Below, one piece after another: positions 14,676 through 23,326 of a stretch of DNA of 64,000 bases. Where the stretch lies: positions 1 through 64,000 of the forward strand of contig NZ_BONQ01000033.1 in assembly GCF_016862795.1 (NCBI RefSeq). The letters are read 5' to 3'. The position numbers and the translations under genes were made by a program. The stretch comes from Dactylosporangium siamense (lineage in GTDB: Bacteria; Actinomycetota; Actinomycetes; Mycobacteriales; Micromonosporaceae). Below the pieces are notes generated by a model. It was not told the origin of the DNA and did not search any database. It saw nothing but the letters and a program-made list of their open reading frames with translations. Each line of letters starts with the position of its first letter. Position 1 is the stretch's first letter.

Positions 14676-17153
14676 ATGCGACCCATTCGTTTGGACATGG
14701 ACGGGTTCACCGTGTTCCGGCAGCCGACCACTGTGGACTTCACCGACACGGACTTCTTCGCGCTGATCGGGCCGACCGGCTCCGGCAAGTCGACGATCCT
14801 CGACGCGATCACGTTCGCCCTCTACGGCACCGTCCCCCGCTGGGGTGACCGGCGGGCGATCGCCAACGCCCTCGCCCCGTCGGCGACCGAGGCCAGGGTC
14901 CGGTTCGTGTTCGAGTCGGCGGGCGTGCGCTACGTCCTGGCCCGGGTGGTCCGCCGGGACGGCAAGGGCGCGGTCACCACGAAACACGCCGGCCTGGAGG
15001 CGCTCCCCCACGGCTTCGACCTGGCCCGGTTCGACACCGGGATCAGCGCCGAGGACATGGGCACCGTGCTCGCCGGCACCCCCAACGAGGTGGACCTGGC
15101 GGTGCAGACCGTGATCGGGCTGCCCTACGAGCAGTTCACCAAGTGCGTGGTGCTGCCGCAGGGCGAGTTCGCGGCGTTCCTGCACGCGAAGCCGGCGGAG
15201 CGGCAGAAGATCCTCGTGAATCTGCTGGGGCTCGACGTGTACGGCCAGATCCGCGAACGCGCGAACACCCTCGGCGGCGCCGCGGACGCGAAGCTGAAGG
15301 TGCTCGGCGAGCAGCTCGCCGGGATGTCCGATGTGGACGACGCGGCCCTGGCCGCCGCGGCGGCGAAGGCGGCGGCGCTCAGGACGCTCACCGACGGCGT
15401 CGACCGGATCGGTCCCCAGCTGGACGACGCGGCGAAGCTCGCGGTCGCCGCCGCGGAGACCCTGACCGGCCTCGACACCGAGATCGACCGGCTGACCCGG
15501 CTGCGGGTCCCCGCGGACGCCGGCACCCTCGCGGCCGGTGCGGCCGCCGCCCGCAGCGCGGTCACCGCCGCCGTCGACGGGGCCCGGGCCGCCGAGGAAC
15601 GCGAGGAGAAGCTGCGCGGCGAGCTGCAGGCGGCCGGCGACCAGACGGCGCTGCGGCGGCTGCTGGACGCGCACGGCGAGCGCGACCGGCTCGCCGCCGA
15701 GGCGGCAACCGTGCACGGGACCGTCGCCACGGCCGAGCGCGAGCACGCGAAGGCGACCGGGGCGCTGGGCGTTGCCCGTACCAAGGCGAAAGACGCGATG
15801 GAAGCCCTGGAGGCGGCACGGGAGGCCTACCAGACCGCGGTCGCCGTGGACCGGGCCACCGCATTGCGCCCGCACCTGCGGGTCGGCGACGACTGCCCGG
15901 TGTGCACCCAGACGGTCCAGGTGTTGCCGGAGACCCCGCACGAGCCGGCGGTCGCCGCGGCGAAGGCGGCCGGCGACGCGGCCCGCAAGCGCAGCGACGC
16001 CGCCGAACGGGTCGTCGCCGAGCAGGACAAGGTCGTGCGCGACCTCGACCGGGGCCTCGCCGCCGCGAAGGCGCACGCCGAGCAGGTCGACGCCCGGCTG
16101 TCCACACTGGACACCGCGCTGGACGGGGCGCCGGCACCCGAGGCGCTGCGCCGCGACCTCGACGCGATCGCGAAACTCCACAGTGGGCTGGAGCGGGCCG
16201 GGGCCGAGGTCCGCAAGGCCCGCGAGGCGCACCGCAAGGCCGCCGGCGCCGCCGACAAGGCCGAGGACCAGCTGCGGGCCGCCTGGAAGGCGTTCGACGC
16301 GGCCCGCGACGCACTCGCCGCGTTCGGGCCGCCGCCGGCCGACCGCGACGACCTCGCCGACGCCTGGGCCACGCTGACCGGCTGGGCCGGCACCGCCGCC
16401 GGTGAACGGCAGGCCCGGCGGCCGGCCGCGGTCGGGGCGGTCCAGGACGCCGAGGCGCGGGTCACCACCGTCCGCGACGACCTTCGCGCCCTGTTCGCCG
16501 GCGCCGGACTGCCCGCGCCCGGCACCGACCCGGCCCGCGAGGCCGCGGTCGCCCTCGAACGGGCCGAGGCCGCCCACCGGCGGATCGAGGAACGCCGCGC
16601 GGAGGCGGACCGGCTCCGCGGCCACCGCGACGAGGTCGCCAAGGAGGCGCAGGTCGCCAAGGCCCTCGCCCAGCACCTGCGGGCCGACCGGTTCGAGCGG
16701 TGGCTGCTCGCCGAGGCCCTCGACACGCTCGTCGACGGCGCGTCGAGCACCCTGCGGGAGCTGTCCGGCGGGCAGTACGACCTCGGCCACGACAAGGGCG
16801 AGTTCTACGTCGTGGACCACCACGACGCCGGGCTGCGCCGCGCGGTGCGGACCCTGTCCGGCGGCGAGACGTTCCAGGCGTCCCTCGCCCTCGCGCTCGC
16901 CCTGTCGGAGCAGCTCGCCGGGATGTCGACGTCGGCGGCGAGCCTCGAGTCGATCGTCCTCGACGAGGGCTTCGGCACCCTCGACCAGTCCACCCTGGAC
17001 ACCGTCGCGGCGACCCTGGAGGCCCTCGCCGCCCGCGGCGACCGGATGGTCGGCGTCGTCACGCACGTCGGCGCCCTCGCCGAACGGATCCCGGTCAGGT
17101 TCGAGGTCCGCCGGGACGCCCGGACCGCCCGCGTGGAACGGATCGGGCTGTGA
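14676..17153 (+). CDS. sbcC: Exonuclease SbcCD subunit C (Rad50 family SMC-like ATPase)
   Basis: ATPase of 825 residues. The Walker A is at residues 31-38 (GPTGSGKS). Long alanine-rich coiled coils flank a zinc hook CPVC at 407-410, and the signature LSGGETFQASLALALALSEQL near 728 is followed by the Walker B (IVLDEGFGTLD). With SbcD it forms the Mre11-Rad50-type complex that tethers and processes DNA ends. It is shorter than E. coli SbcC (about 1,050 residues), meaning shorter coiled-coil arms, as in many actinobacteria. An AGGAGG lies just before the ATG. The stop codon overlaps the GTG of the NurA-like gene. Confidence 0.94.
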   Translation: MRPIRLDMDGFTVFRQPTTVDFTDTDFFALIGPTGSGKSTILDAITFALYGTVPRWGDRRAIANALAPSATEARVRFVFESAGVRYVLARVVRRDGKGAVTTKHAGLEALPHGFDLARFDTGISAEDMGTVLAGTPNEVDLAVQTVIGLPYEQFTKCVVLPQGEFAAFLHAKPAERQKILVNLLGLDVYGQIRERANTLGGAADAKLKVLGEQLAGMSDVDDAALAAAAAKAAALRTLTDGVDRIGPQLDDAAKLAVAAAETLTGLDTEIDRLTRLRVPADAGTLAAGAAAARSAVTAAVDGARAAEEREEKLRGELQAAGDQTALRRLLDAHGERDRLAAEAATVHGTVATAEREHAKATGALGVARTKAKDAMEALEAAREAYQTAVAVDRATALRPHLRVGDDCPVCTQTVQVLPETPHEPAVAAAKAAGDAARKRSDAAERVVAEQDKVVRDLDRGLAAAKAHAEQVDARLSTLDTALDGAPAPEALRRDLDAIAKLHSGLERAGAEVRKAREAHRKAAGAADKAEDQLRAAWKAFDAARDALAAFGPPPADRDDLADAWATLTGWAGTAAGERQARRPAAVGAVQDAEARVTTVRDDLRALFAGAGLPAPGTDPAREAAVALERAEAAHRRIEERRAEADRLRGHRDEVAKEAQVAKALAQHLRADRFERWLLAEALDTLVDGASSTLRELSGGQYDLGHDKGEFYVVDHHDAGLRRAVRTLSGGETFQASLALALALSEQLAGMSTSAASLESIVLDEGFGTLDQSTLDTVAATLEALAARGDRMVGVVTHVGALAERIPVRFEVRRDARTARVERIGL

Positions 17154-18103
17154 AGTTCCACGTCGACGCCTGGGACCCCTCCTACGGGGTCGCGTTCGAG
17201 GCCGGCGGCTCGGACGGCCCCCAGGCGCAGAGCAGCGCCCAGATCCAGCCCGACGTCGAGCTGCCCGCCCCGGCGTGGCGGGCCGTCGACGCTCCCTTGG
17301 GTCTGCGCCCACCCGCCACGGTCCTCGTCGTCGACGGGGTCCAGCGCATCGACGCGCGCGTCTGGGCGACCGACGACGACGGCGTCACCCACCCCGGCGT
17401 CGCCGCGTCCTACGCCGCCGGGGTCGTGCGGTGCGACCTGGACCGGGGCGCCGCCGCCATCGCCACCACCCGCATCGAACGCGGCCTGTTCACCCCGTTC
17501 GAGCTCGCCCCGCCGCTGGTCGCCGGCGCGATCCGCTACCCGGCCCGGCGAATCGCCCGCGGCGAACCCAAGGACCTGGCGCTGGGCGTGCAGCGGCACA
17601 TGCGGGCGCTCGAGGTCGGCGTGTCCAGCGAGGAACGCGACGACGGCGACCTGCTCATCGTCGACGGCCCGCTGCAGGAGCGCGCGCACCTGCCCCGGGC
17701 TCTCGGCTACATCAAGACCCACCGGGTCGAGTACCTGCCGCCGGAGCTGACGGCCGTCGTCACCCGGCTGCGCAGCGGGCAGCGCTCCCCCGTGTTCCTG
17801 CTCGGCACGTCATGGCACCGGTTCGCCTGGTACCTGCGGCTGCCCGGACCCGAGGGATCGCCGTGGGCGGGCATCGTGCGGGCCGAATGCTCCGCGGACC
17901 TGCTCCCCGCCGACGCGATCGCCCTCGCGCACCTGTCCGCCGTCACGCTGCCCCGGTTCGCGTCCAGCGCCTACAAGGACCCGCGGGCGCCGCAGAACCT
18001 CATCCCGATCGCCGGGCTGGAGCGTAAGCTGCGCGCCATGCTCGGCGACGCCCGCCTGCTGCACCGCGCCCTTGCCAGAACCGCGGCCAGGACCGTGGCG
18101 TGA
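17150..18103 (+). CDS. nurA: NurA-like 5'-3' nuclease
   Basis: Protein of 317 residues with the NurA-domain layout: an acidic motif at the end of the first strand (VLVVDGVQ, D62), a second DG motif (LLIVDGPL, D172), a conserved THRVEYL block, and a C-terminal DPRAPQNLIPI segment before a last helix. NurA degrades DNA strands, driven by the HerA pump. The GTG start overlaps the sbcC stop (GTGA), so the two are co-translated. Its presence with HerA-like, SbcD and SbcC genes is the strongest support, since the fold diverges quickly. Catalytic residues are inferred, not proven. Confidence 0.75.
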   Translation: MKFHVDAWDPSYGVAFEAGGSDGPQAQSSAQIQPDVELPAPAWRAVDAPLGLRPPATVLVVDGVQRIDARVWATDDDGVTHPGVAASYAAGVVRCDLDRGAAAIATTRIERGLFTPFELAPPLVAGAIRYPARRIARGEPKDLALGVQRHMRALEVGVSSEERDDGDLLIVDGPLQERAHLPRALGYIKTHRVEYLPPELTAVVTRLRSGQRSPVFLLGTSWHRFAWYLRLPGPEGSPWAGIVRAECSADLLPADAIALAHLSAVTLPRFASSAYKDPRAPQNLIPIAGLERKLRAMLGDARLLHRALARTAARTVA

Positions 18104-19002
18104 TGAGGACCTTCCCGACCCCGCCGCGGTTCGACCTGGCCGGCACCCTGCAGGGCCTGGCCCTGATCCACGGCGACCCGACGCTGTCGGTCGGGGCCCG
18201 GGAGGGGTGGTTCGCCACCCGTACCCCTTCCGGCGCGGGAACACTCCATCTGGCGTTGACGGGAGCTTCGCTGGTCGCGACCGCCTACGGGCCGGGCGCC
18301 GACTGGTTGCTGGACCGGGCCGACGCCGTCGCCGGCCTCCGCGACGACGTGACCGGCTTCGCCGAGCTCGCCCGGCAGCACCCGCTCGTCCACCGCCTCG
18401 CCCGCGAGCACTCCGGCCTGCGGATCGGCGCCACCGGCCGGGTCTTCCACCACCTGGTGCCGGCCGTCCTCGGGCAGAAGGTGACCGGCAAGGAGGCCCG
18501 CGACGGCTACGTGCGGCTGCTGCGGCACTTCAGCACCGACCCCGCCCCCGGCCCCAACCCACGGTTGAAGCTGCCCCCGGAGCCGGCCGCGATCGCCGCC
18601 GCGCCCTACTGGGTCTTCCACCCGTTCGGCATCGAACAGAAACGCGCCGACGCGCTGCGCCGGGTCGCCGCCGAGGCGTCCCGCCTGGAACGCTGCGCCA
18701 CGGCCGCGGAGGCCACCGCCCGCCTGGTGAGCATCCGCGGCATCGGCCCGTGGACCGCGGCCGAGGTCACCCGCGCCGCCTACGGCGACGCCGACGCCGT
18801 CTCGGTCGGCGACTACCACATCAAGAACGTCGTCACGTACGCCCTGACCGGCGCCCCACGCGGCACCGACGAGCACATGCTGGAGCTGCTCGCCCCGTAC
18901 GCCGGCCACCGCGGCCGCGTCTGCGGCCTCCTAGCCGCCGCCGGCATCACGGCCCCAAAGTTCGGCCCGAGAGTAGCTTTGCGGGCATTCGCCCGGTATT
19001 AG
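18103..19002 (+). CDS. AlkA-type DNA glycosylase (HhH-GPD family)
   Basis: Protein of 299 residues. The C-terminal half has the helix-hairpin-helix (LVSIRGIGPWTAAEVT, about 207-222) followed by the catalytic aspartate D237 in VSVGDYHIKN, as in 3-methyladenine DNA glycosylase II. The family removes alkylated bases and starts base-excision repair. The start is ATG at 18103, overlapping the NurA stop as TGATG; a GTG at 18100 is the alternative. Overlap with the nuclease gene makes it the fifth gene of the HerA-SbcD-SbcC-NurA run and suggests shared expression under DNA damage. Confidence 0.88.
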   Translation: MRTFPTPPRFDLAGTLQGLALIHGDPTLSVGAREGWFATRTPSGAGTLHLALTGASLVATAYGPGADWLLDRADAVAGLRDDVTGFAELARQHPLVHRLAREHSGLRIGATGRVFHHLVPAVLGQKVTGKEARDGYVRLLRHFSTDPAPGPNPRLKLPPEPAAIAAAPYWVFHPFGIEQKRADALRRVAAEASRLERCATAAEATARLVSIRGIGPWTAAEVTRAAYGDADAVSVGDYHIKNVVTYALTGAPRGTDEHMLELLAPYAGHRGRVCGLLAAAGITAPKFGPRVALRAFARY

Positions 19003-19050
19003 CTGTTTCTAGCTGCCCCACCGCTTCTGTTTCTAGCTGCCCCACCGCTG
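19003..19050. repeat. Two tandem 24-bp direct repeats
   Basis: The 24-base unit starting CTGTTTCTAGCTGCCCC occurs at 19003-19026 and again at 19027-19050, with one difference at the last base. It begins directly after the stop of the glycosylase gene and before copy A of the dispersed repeat. Confidence 0.75.
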
Positions 19051-19054
19051 GCGC

Positions 19055-19290
19055 GGCGGGTCCCGCCGGGGGATTCTCACCCCGGACCCCCAATGCTCGC
19101 GTTGCTCGCACGACCTGCGCCCCGAGGGCGCGGTCGACTCGGACGCTCGCGCGTGGCAGTTGAAGGACCGGGGGTTCAGGTTTGGAGGCGCTCAAGGTCC
19201 TTCGTCTGGCTCGCCCGCCATGCGCGCGAGACGACGGAGGCGGGCCCGTCCGATGGACGCGGGCGCTGCCCCACTACCGGACTGTGGGAA
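19055..19290 (+). repeat. Dispersed repeat, copy A
   Basis: Contains the shared blocks GGGGATTCTCACCCC, AATGCTCGCGTTGCTCGCAC, CTGCGCCCCGAGGGCGCGG and GCGCGAGACGACGGAGGCGG in this order. Copy B (19355-19574) is the inverse and copy C (50564-50795) has the same direction. The left edge (GGCGCGGCGGGTCCCGCC) differs from copies B and C. Short frames run through it but carry no recognisable protein. Edges are approximate. Confidence 0.78.
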
Positions 19291-19354
19291 GCGGCGACTC
19301 CCTGGCTGTCGCAACATCGCCGGGGGTGCCCACATTGGTGATCGACGGGGTTTT

Positions 19355-19574
19355 GTGGTGGACGGGCCCGCCCCGGTCGTCTCGCGCGCATGGCGGGCGA
19401 GGAGGACGACAGACCTTGACTGCCTGGGACCTGGACCCCCGGTCTTCAAATTGCCACGCGCATGCGTCCCAGTCGACCGCGCCCTCGGGGCGCAGGTCGT
19501 GCGAGCAACGCGAGCATTGGGGGTCCGGGGTGAGAATCCCCCACTGCTCTTCCGGCCGAAGGCCGCCGCGGAAG
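19355..19574 (-). repeat. Dispersed repeat, copy B (inverted)
   Basis: Reverse-complement copy of the element at 19055-19290 and 50564-50795. Its outer edge carries a GGCC-stem hairpin around 19553-19564 (CGGCCGAAGGCCG), shared with copy C. It ends 19 bases before the DNA ligase start, so it may hold that gene's promoter. Together with copy A it can form a long hairpin or be an inversion hot spot. Confidence 0.78.
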
Positions 19575-19592
19575 TAGCAGTACTGTGACAGG

Positions 19593-20711
19593 GTGGATCT
19601 GCCGGTGATGCCGCCTGTTGAGCCGATGCTGGCCAAGAGCATTCCCAACCTGCCCAGTGTGGAGGGGATGAGCTTTGAGCCCAAGTGGGACGGGTTCCGG
19701 TGCATTGTGTTCCGGGACGGGGACGAGGTTGAGCTCGCCAGTCGGGGCGGCAAGACGCTGACCCGGTACTTTCCCGAAGTGGTCGCGCAGGTGCTGGCGC
19801 AGTTGCCGGTGCGGTGTGTGGTCGACGGGGAGATCATCGTGATCCGGCGGGACTCGGGGCAGCCGAAGCTCGACTTCGAGCTGCTCGGGCAGCGGATCCA
19901 CCCGGCCGCCTCCCGCGTCAACATGCTCGCCGAGGCGACCCCGGCCTCGTTCGTGGCGTTCGACCTCCTCGCCATCGGTGACGAGTCGCTGATCGAGGTG
20001 GGGTACGCCACGCGCCGGGCCAGGCTCGTCGACGCCCTGAAGGGCGTCAGTGCGCCGGTGCACGTGACACCGGTGACGACGGACATCGAGGTGGCCCGTG
20101 ACTGGTTCGAGCGGTTCGAGGGCGCCGGGCTCGACGGGGTGATCGCGAAGCCCGCCGGCAGCGCCTACGAGCCCGGCAAGCGGACCATGTTCAAGATCAA
20201 GCATGCGCGGACCGCGGATGCCGTGGTGGCCGGGTTCCGGTGGCACAAGGACGGGCCGATCGTGGGGTCCTTGCTGCTCGGGCTGTATGACGAGGAGGGC
20301 CGGCTGCACCACGTCGGGGTGTCCGCGTCGTTCACCCGGGAGCGCCGGGCGGAGCTGGTCGAGGAGCTCGCGCCGTACCGGGAGGACATCGTCGACCACC
20401 CGTGGAACTGGGCGGGTCAGATCCCCGGTGCCGCGGCCGCGAGCCTCGACGCCGTGCCGGCCGGTGACGCCGCGACCCGGTTGCCGGGTGGGCTCAGCCG
20501 CTGGTCGGGCAAGAAGGACCTGTCGTTCGTGCCGCTGCGCCCCGAGCTCGTCGTCGAGGTCGGCTATGACGCGATGGAGGGCGACCGGTTCCGGCACACC
20601 GCTCAGTTCAAGCGCTGGCGGCCGGACCGGGAGCCGCACTCGTGCACGTATGACCAGCTCGACCGGCCGATCCGCTTCGACGTCGAGTCCGTGCTGGCGG
20701 GGCGGCCTTGA
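19593..20711 (+). CDS. ligC: ATP-dependent DNA ligase (LigC type)
   Basis: Ligase of 372 residues. The adenylation motif is KWDGFR with the nucleophile lysine K31, followed by the nucleotidyltransferase motifs VVDGEII, VAFDLLAI and GLDGVIAKP and the motif V lysines MFKIKH. A C-terminal OB-fold covers about 230-350. It seals nicks using ATP, and actinobacterial LigC is linked with end joining and base-excision repair. The GTG start at 19593 gives the normal N-terminus PPVEPMLAKS. A LigD-type polymerase lies 1.5 kb away on the other strand. No Ku gene is in the window. Confidence 0.92.
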   Translation: MDLPVMPPVEPMLAKSIPNLPSVEGMSFEPKWDGFRCIVFRDGDEVELASRGGKTLTRYFPEVVAQVLAQLPVRCVVDGEIIVIRRDSGQPKLDFELLGQRIHPAASRVNMLAEATPASFVAFDLLAIGDESLIEVGYATRRARLVDALKGVSAPVHVTPVTTDIEVARDWFERFEGAGLDGVIAKPAGSAYEPGKRTMFKIKHARTADAVVAGFRWHKDGPIVGSLLLGLYDEEGRLHHVGVSASFTRERRAELVEELAPYREDIVDHPWNWAGQIPGAAAASLDAVPAGDAATRLPGGLSRWSGKKDLSFVPLRPELVVEVGYDAMEGDRFRHTAQFKRWRPDREPHSCTYDQLDRPIRFDVESVLAGRP

Positions 20712-22240
20712 GACGACTCGTGCCCGGGTTGCTCGTCGCGGCGCTTCTCGCCGGCTGCAGCACCCCGGCCGCGCCCATCCAGGAGGGGCGCACGCTGAGC
20801 TCGCCGTCGGCGGAGCCCTCCACGTCGTCCGGTGTGCAGATCGAGCCGGCCGCGTGGAAAGCCTGCCCGGATGTGTACAAGGGGATCTTCTCCAGCCCGC
20901 CGCAGAACGTGAAGTACGACTGCGCGACGGTGAAGGTCCCGCAGGACTGGCAGAACCCGGACGGGTCCGGCACGTTCGACATCGCGCTGGTCCGCGGGCG
21001 GTCGACGACGCAGCGGGACCGGGTCGGGTCGCTGTTCATCAACCCGGGCGGGCCCGGCGCGTCCGGGTTCGAATACGGCGTCTACCGCTCCGTGTTGCTG
21101 CCGGCCGAGGTGGTGCGCCGCTTCGACGTGATCGGCTTCGACCCGCGCGGCGTCGGCCGGTCGTCGCCGGTGCGGTGCTTCTCCACCGCGGACCTCGACG
21201 CCAACTTCGGCATCGACCCGGACCCGCAGACCGACGCGGCGTTCGGCGAGTCCGTCGCGGTGACCAGGAGGCTCGCGCAGACCTGCGGCGACAAGTACGG
21301 CGACACCCTGCGCTACTTCTCCACCGAACAGACGGCCCGGGACATGGACGCCCTGCGGGCCGCGGTCGGTGAGAAGCAGCTGACGTACCTCGGGTACAGC
21401 TACGGCACGCTGCTCGGCGCCGTGTACGCCCAACTGTTCCCGAAGAACGTCCGCGCGCTCGTGCTCGACGGGGCGGTCGACCCGACGCTGTCGATGCAGG
21501 ACTCGGCGGAGAAGCAGGCGGCCGGGTTCGAGCACGCGTTCGACAACCTCACCACCTGGTGCAAGGCCAACGCGACCTCCTGCCCGATCGGGCCCGACCC
21601 GCGGGCCGTGGTGATGAAGGCGATCGCCGACGCGCGGACCGCCCCGGTGCAGGGCAAGGGCCGCAAGGCCACGGCCGGCTGGGTGTTCACCGCGGTCGTG
21701 TCGTCGCTGTACAACGAGTCGAGCTGGCGGGTGCTGGCCCAGGCGATGCAGGACCTGCGGGGCGGCAACCCGGACAAGATGTTCGAGCTCGCGGACTCCT
21801 ACGCCGAACGCGACCCGCAGGGCAAGTACACGAACATGTTCGACGCCAACGCGGCCGTCGGCTGCGCGGACAGCGACGACACCCCGACGGTGGAGCAGGC
21901 CAGGGCGCTGCAGCCGCAGTGGCGGTCGAAGTATCCGCTGTTCGGCGGCGCCCTCGCGCTGAACCTGGTCTGCGCGCAGTGGCCCGGCAAGCGCGACCCC
22001 TACCCGGCGGGCCCGGCGACCGGTTCGGCGCCGATCGTGGTCATCGGCACGCTCGGCGACCCGGCGACCCCGTACGAGCAGGCGCCGGCCCTGGCCAAGA
22101 TGCTCGGCGTCGGCACGCTGATCACGTGGAAGGGCGAGGGCCACACGGCCTACCCGAAGACCGGCTGCGTGAACGACGCCGTGAACCGCTACCTGATCGA
22201 CCTGCTGGTCCCGCCCGCGAACCTCACCTGCAACAAGTAG
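20708..22240 (+). CDS. Exported alpha/beta-hydrolase (tripeptidyl aminopeptidase-like) lipoprotein
   Basis: Protein of 510 residues starting with a lipoprotein signal (LLVAALLAGC, lipid cysteine C17). The alpha/beta-hydrolase core carries the nucleophile elbow GYSYGTLLG, and a C-terminal TAP-like domain holds GTLGDPATPY and the histidine in GEGHTAY. This matches the SlpD/SlpE and tripeptidyl-aminopeptidase group of Streptomyces-type secreted peptidases, which trim short peptides outside the cell. The TTG start at 20708 overlaps the ligase stop (TTGA), an unusual start codon that is supported by the perfect signal peptide beginning there. Confidence 0.88.
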   Translation: MRRLVPGLLVAALLAGCSTPAAPIQEGRTLSSPSAEPSTSSGVQIEPAAWKACPDVYKGIFSSPPQNVKYDCATVKVPQDWQNPDGSGTFDIALVRGRSTTQRDRVGSLFINPGGPGASGFEYGVYRSVLLPAEVVRRFDVIGFDPRGVGRSSPVRCFSTADLDANFGIDPDPQTDAAFGESVAVTRRLAQTCGDKYGDTLRYFSTEQTARDMDALRAAVGEKQLTYLGYSYGTLLGAVYAQLFPKNVRALVLDGAVDPTLSMQDSAEKQAAGFEHAFDNLTTWCKANATSCPIGPDPRAVVMKAIADARTAPVQGKGRKATAGWVFTAVVSSLYNESSWRVLAQAMQDLRGGNPDKMFELADSYAERDPQGKYTNMFDANAAVGCADSDDTPTVEQARALQPQWRSKYPLFGGALALNLVCAQWPGKRDPYPAGPATGSAPIVVIGTLGDPATPYEQAPALAKMLGVGTLITWKGEGHTAYPKTGCVNDAVNRYLIDLLVPPANLTCNK

Positions 22241-22244
22241 CGCC

Positions 22245-23255
22245 TCACTCGGGGGCACGGGCGCGGCTGGGCTGGACCCGCATCGGCTCGCCGGGCATCT
22301 TCGGGTACTCGGGCGGGTAGGGCATGTCGCCCTCACCGCGGAAAGCGTCCCGCTCCGCCCATTCCAGCAACGGCGTGATGTCGTGGGCGACGTCGTCGAT
22401 GCCGGCGTGCGCGTCGCCGAGCTTCGCGATCCGCTCCGGCACGGTCCGCAGGTCGAAGTCGTCGGGTTCGACGTCGGGCAGCTCCTCCCAGCGCAGCGGC
22501 GTCGACGCCGTGGCCCGGGCGTTGGCCCGCAGCGAGTACGCGCACGCGATCGTGCGGTCCCGCGCCATCTGGTTGAAGTCGACGAAGACCCGCTCGCCGC
22601 GCTCCTCCTTCCACCACTTGGTGGTGACGAGGTCCGGCCGGCGGCGCTCCACCTCCCGCGCCAGGGCGATCACGGCCCGCCGCGCCTCGACGAACGTCCA
22701 CTCCGGCTTGATCCGGATGTACACGTGCACGCCGCGCCCGCCGCTGGTCTTCGGCCAGCCCTTCCATCCCAGCTCGTCGAGGACGGCCTTGAGCTCGCCG
22801 GCGACGACGGCCGCGTCGGCGAAGTCCGTCCCCGGCTGCGGGTCCAGGTCGATCCGCAGCTCGTCGGGGTGGTCGACGTGCGCCTTGCGCACCGGCCACG
22901 GGTGGAACACGATCGTGCCCATCTGCGCCGCCCACGCCACGTGCGCGAGGTCAGCGGGGCACAGCTCGTCGGCCTTGCGCCCGCTGGGGAACGCGATCTG
23001 CGCCGTCTCCAGCCACGGCGGGACACCCTTGGTCGGCACCCGCTTCTGGAAGAACGTCTCCCCGCTCATCCCTTCCGGGAACCGCTGCAACGTCGTCGGC
23101 CGGTCGCCCAGCGCCCGCATGATGCCGTCGCCGACCGCGAGGTAGTACTCGAAGACGTCGCGCTTGGTGAAGCCACGCTCCGGAAACATCACCTTGTCGG
23201 GACTGGTCAACCGCACGGGACGCCCGGCAACCTCGATCTCCAGCGCACTGGCCAT
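22245..23255 (-). CDS. ligD: LigD-type polymerase/primase domain protein
   Basis: Stand-alone LigD polymerase domain of 336 residues. It has the family start LEIEVAGRPVRLTSPDKVMFPE, the catalytic pair D136/D138 in LRIDLDP, and the conserved SGGRGVHVYIRI and RTIACAYSLRA blocks. Such enzymes add ribonucleotides or fill gaps at broken ends during non-homologous end joining. The ligase and phosphoesterase parts of full LigD are missing here, a common split arrangement in actinomycetes. The ATG at 23255 is chosen over one at 23264 because it matches the family start. It converges on the hydrolase gene with only four bases between the stops. Confidence 0.92.
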   Translation of the reverse strand: MASALEIEVAGRPVRLTSPDKVMFPERGFTKRDVFEYYLAVGDGIMRALGDRPTTLQRFPEGMSGETFFQKRVPTKGVPPWLETAQIAFPSGRKADELCPADLAHVAWAAQMGTIVFHPWPVRKAHVDHPDELRIDLDPQPGTDFADAAVVAGELKAVLDELGWKGWPKTSGGRGVHVYIRIKPEWTFVEARRAVIALAREVERRRPDLVTTKWWKEERGERVFVDFNQMARDRTIACAYSLRANARATASTPLRWEELPDVEPDDFDLRTVPERIAKLGDAHAGIDDVAHDITPLLEWAERDAFRGEGDMPYPPEYPKMPGEPMRVQPSRARAPE

Positions 23256-23326
23256 GCCAAGCACCCTACGCGCCGGACCCGCCCGCGGCGCCCCGTGACA
23301 CCATCGAGCGGGCTTCCGGGACGAGA

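Noticed and set aside
19055-19574. Repeat copies A and B as an insertion sequence
   Set aside because: No transposase frame, no terminal inverted repeats beyond the copies themselves, and no target duplications could be seen.
19260-19590. tRNA or structured RNA gene in the repeat region
   Set aside because: Some GGGGATTCTCACCCC-like pieces recall a tRNA arm, but no cloverleaf with anticodon arm and acceptor stem can be drawn.
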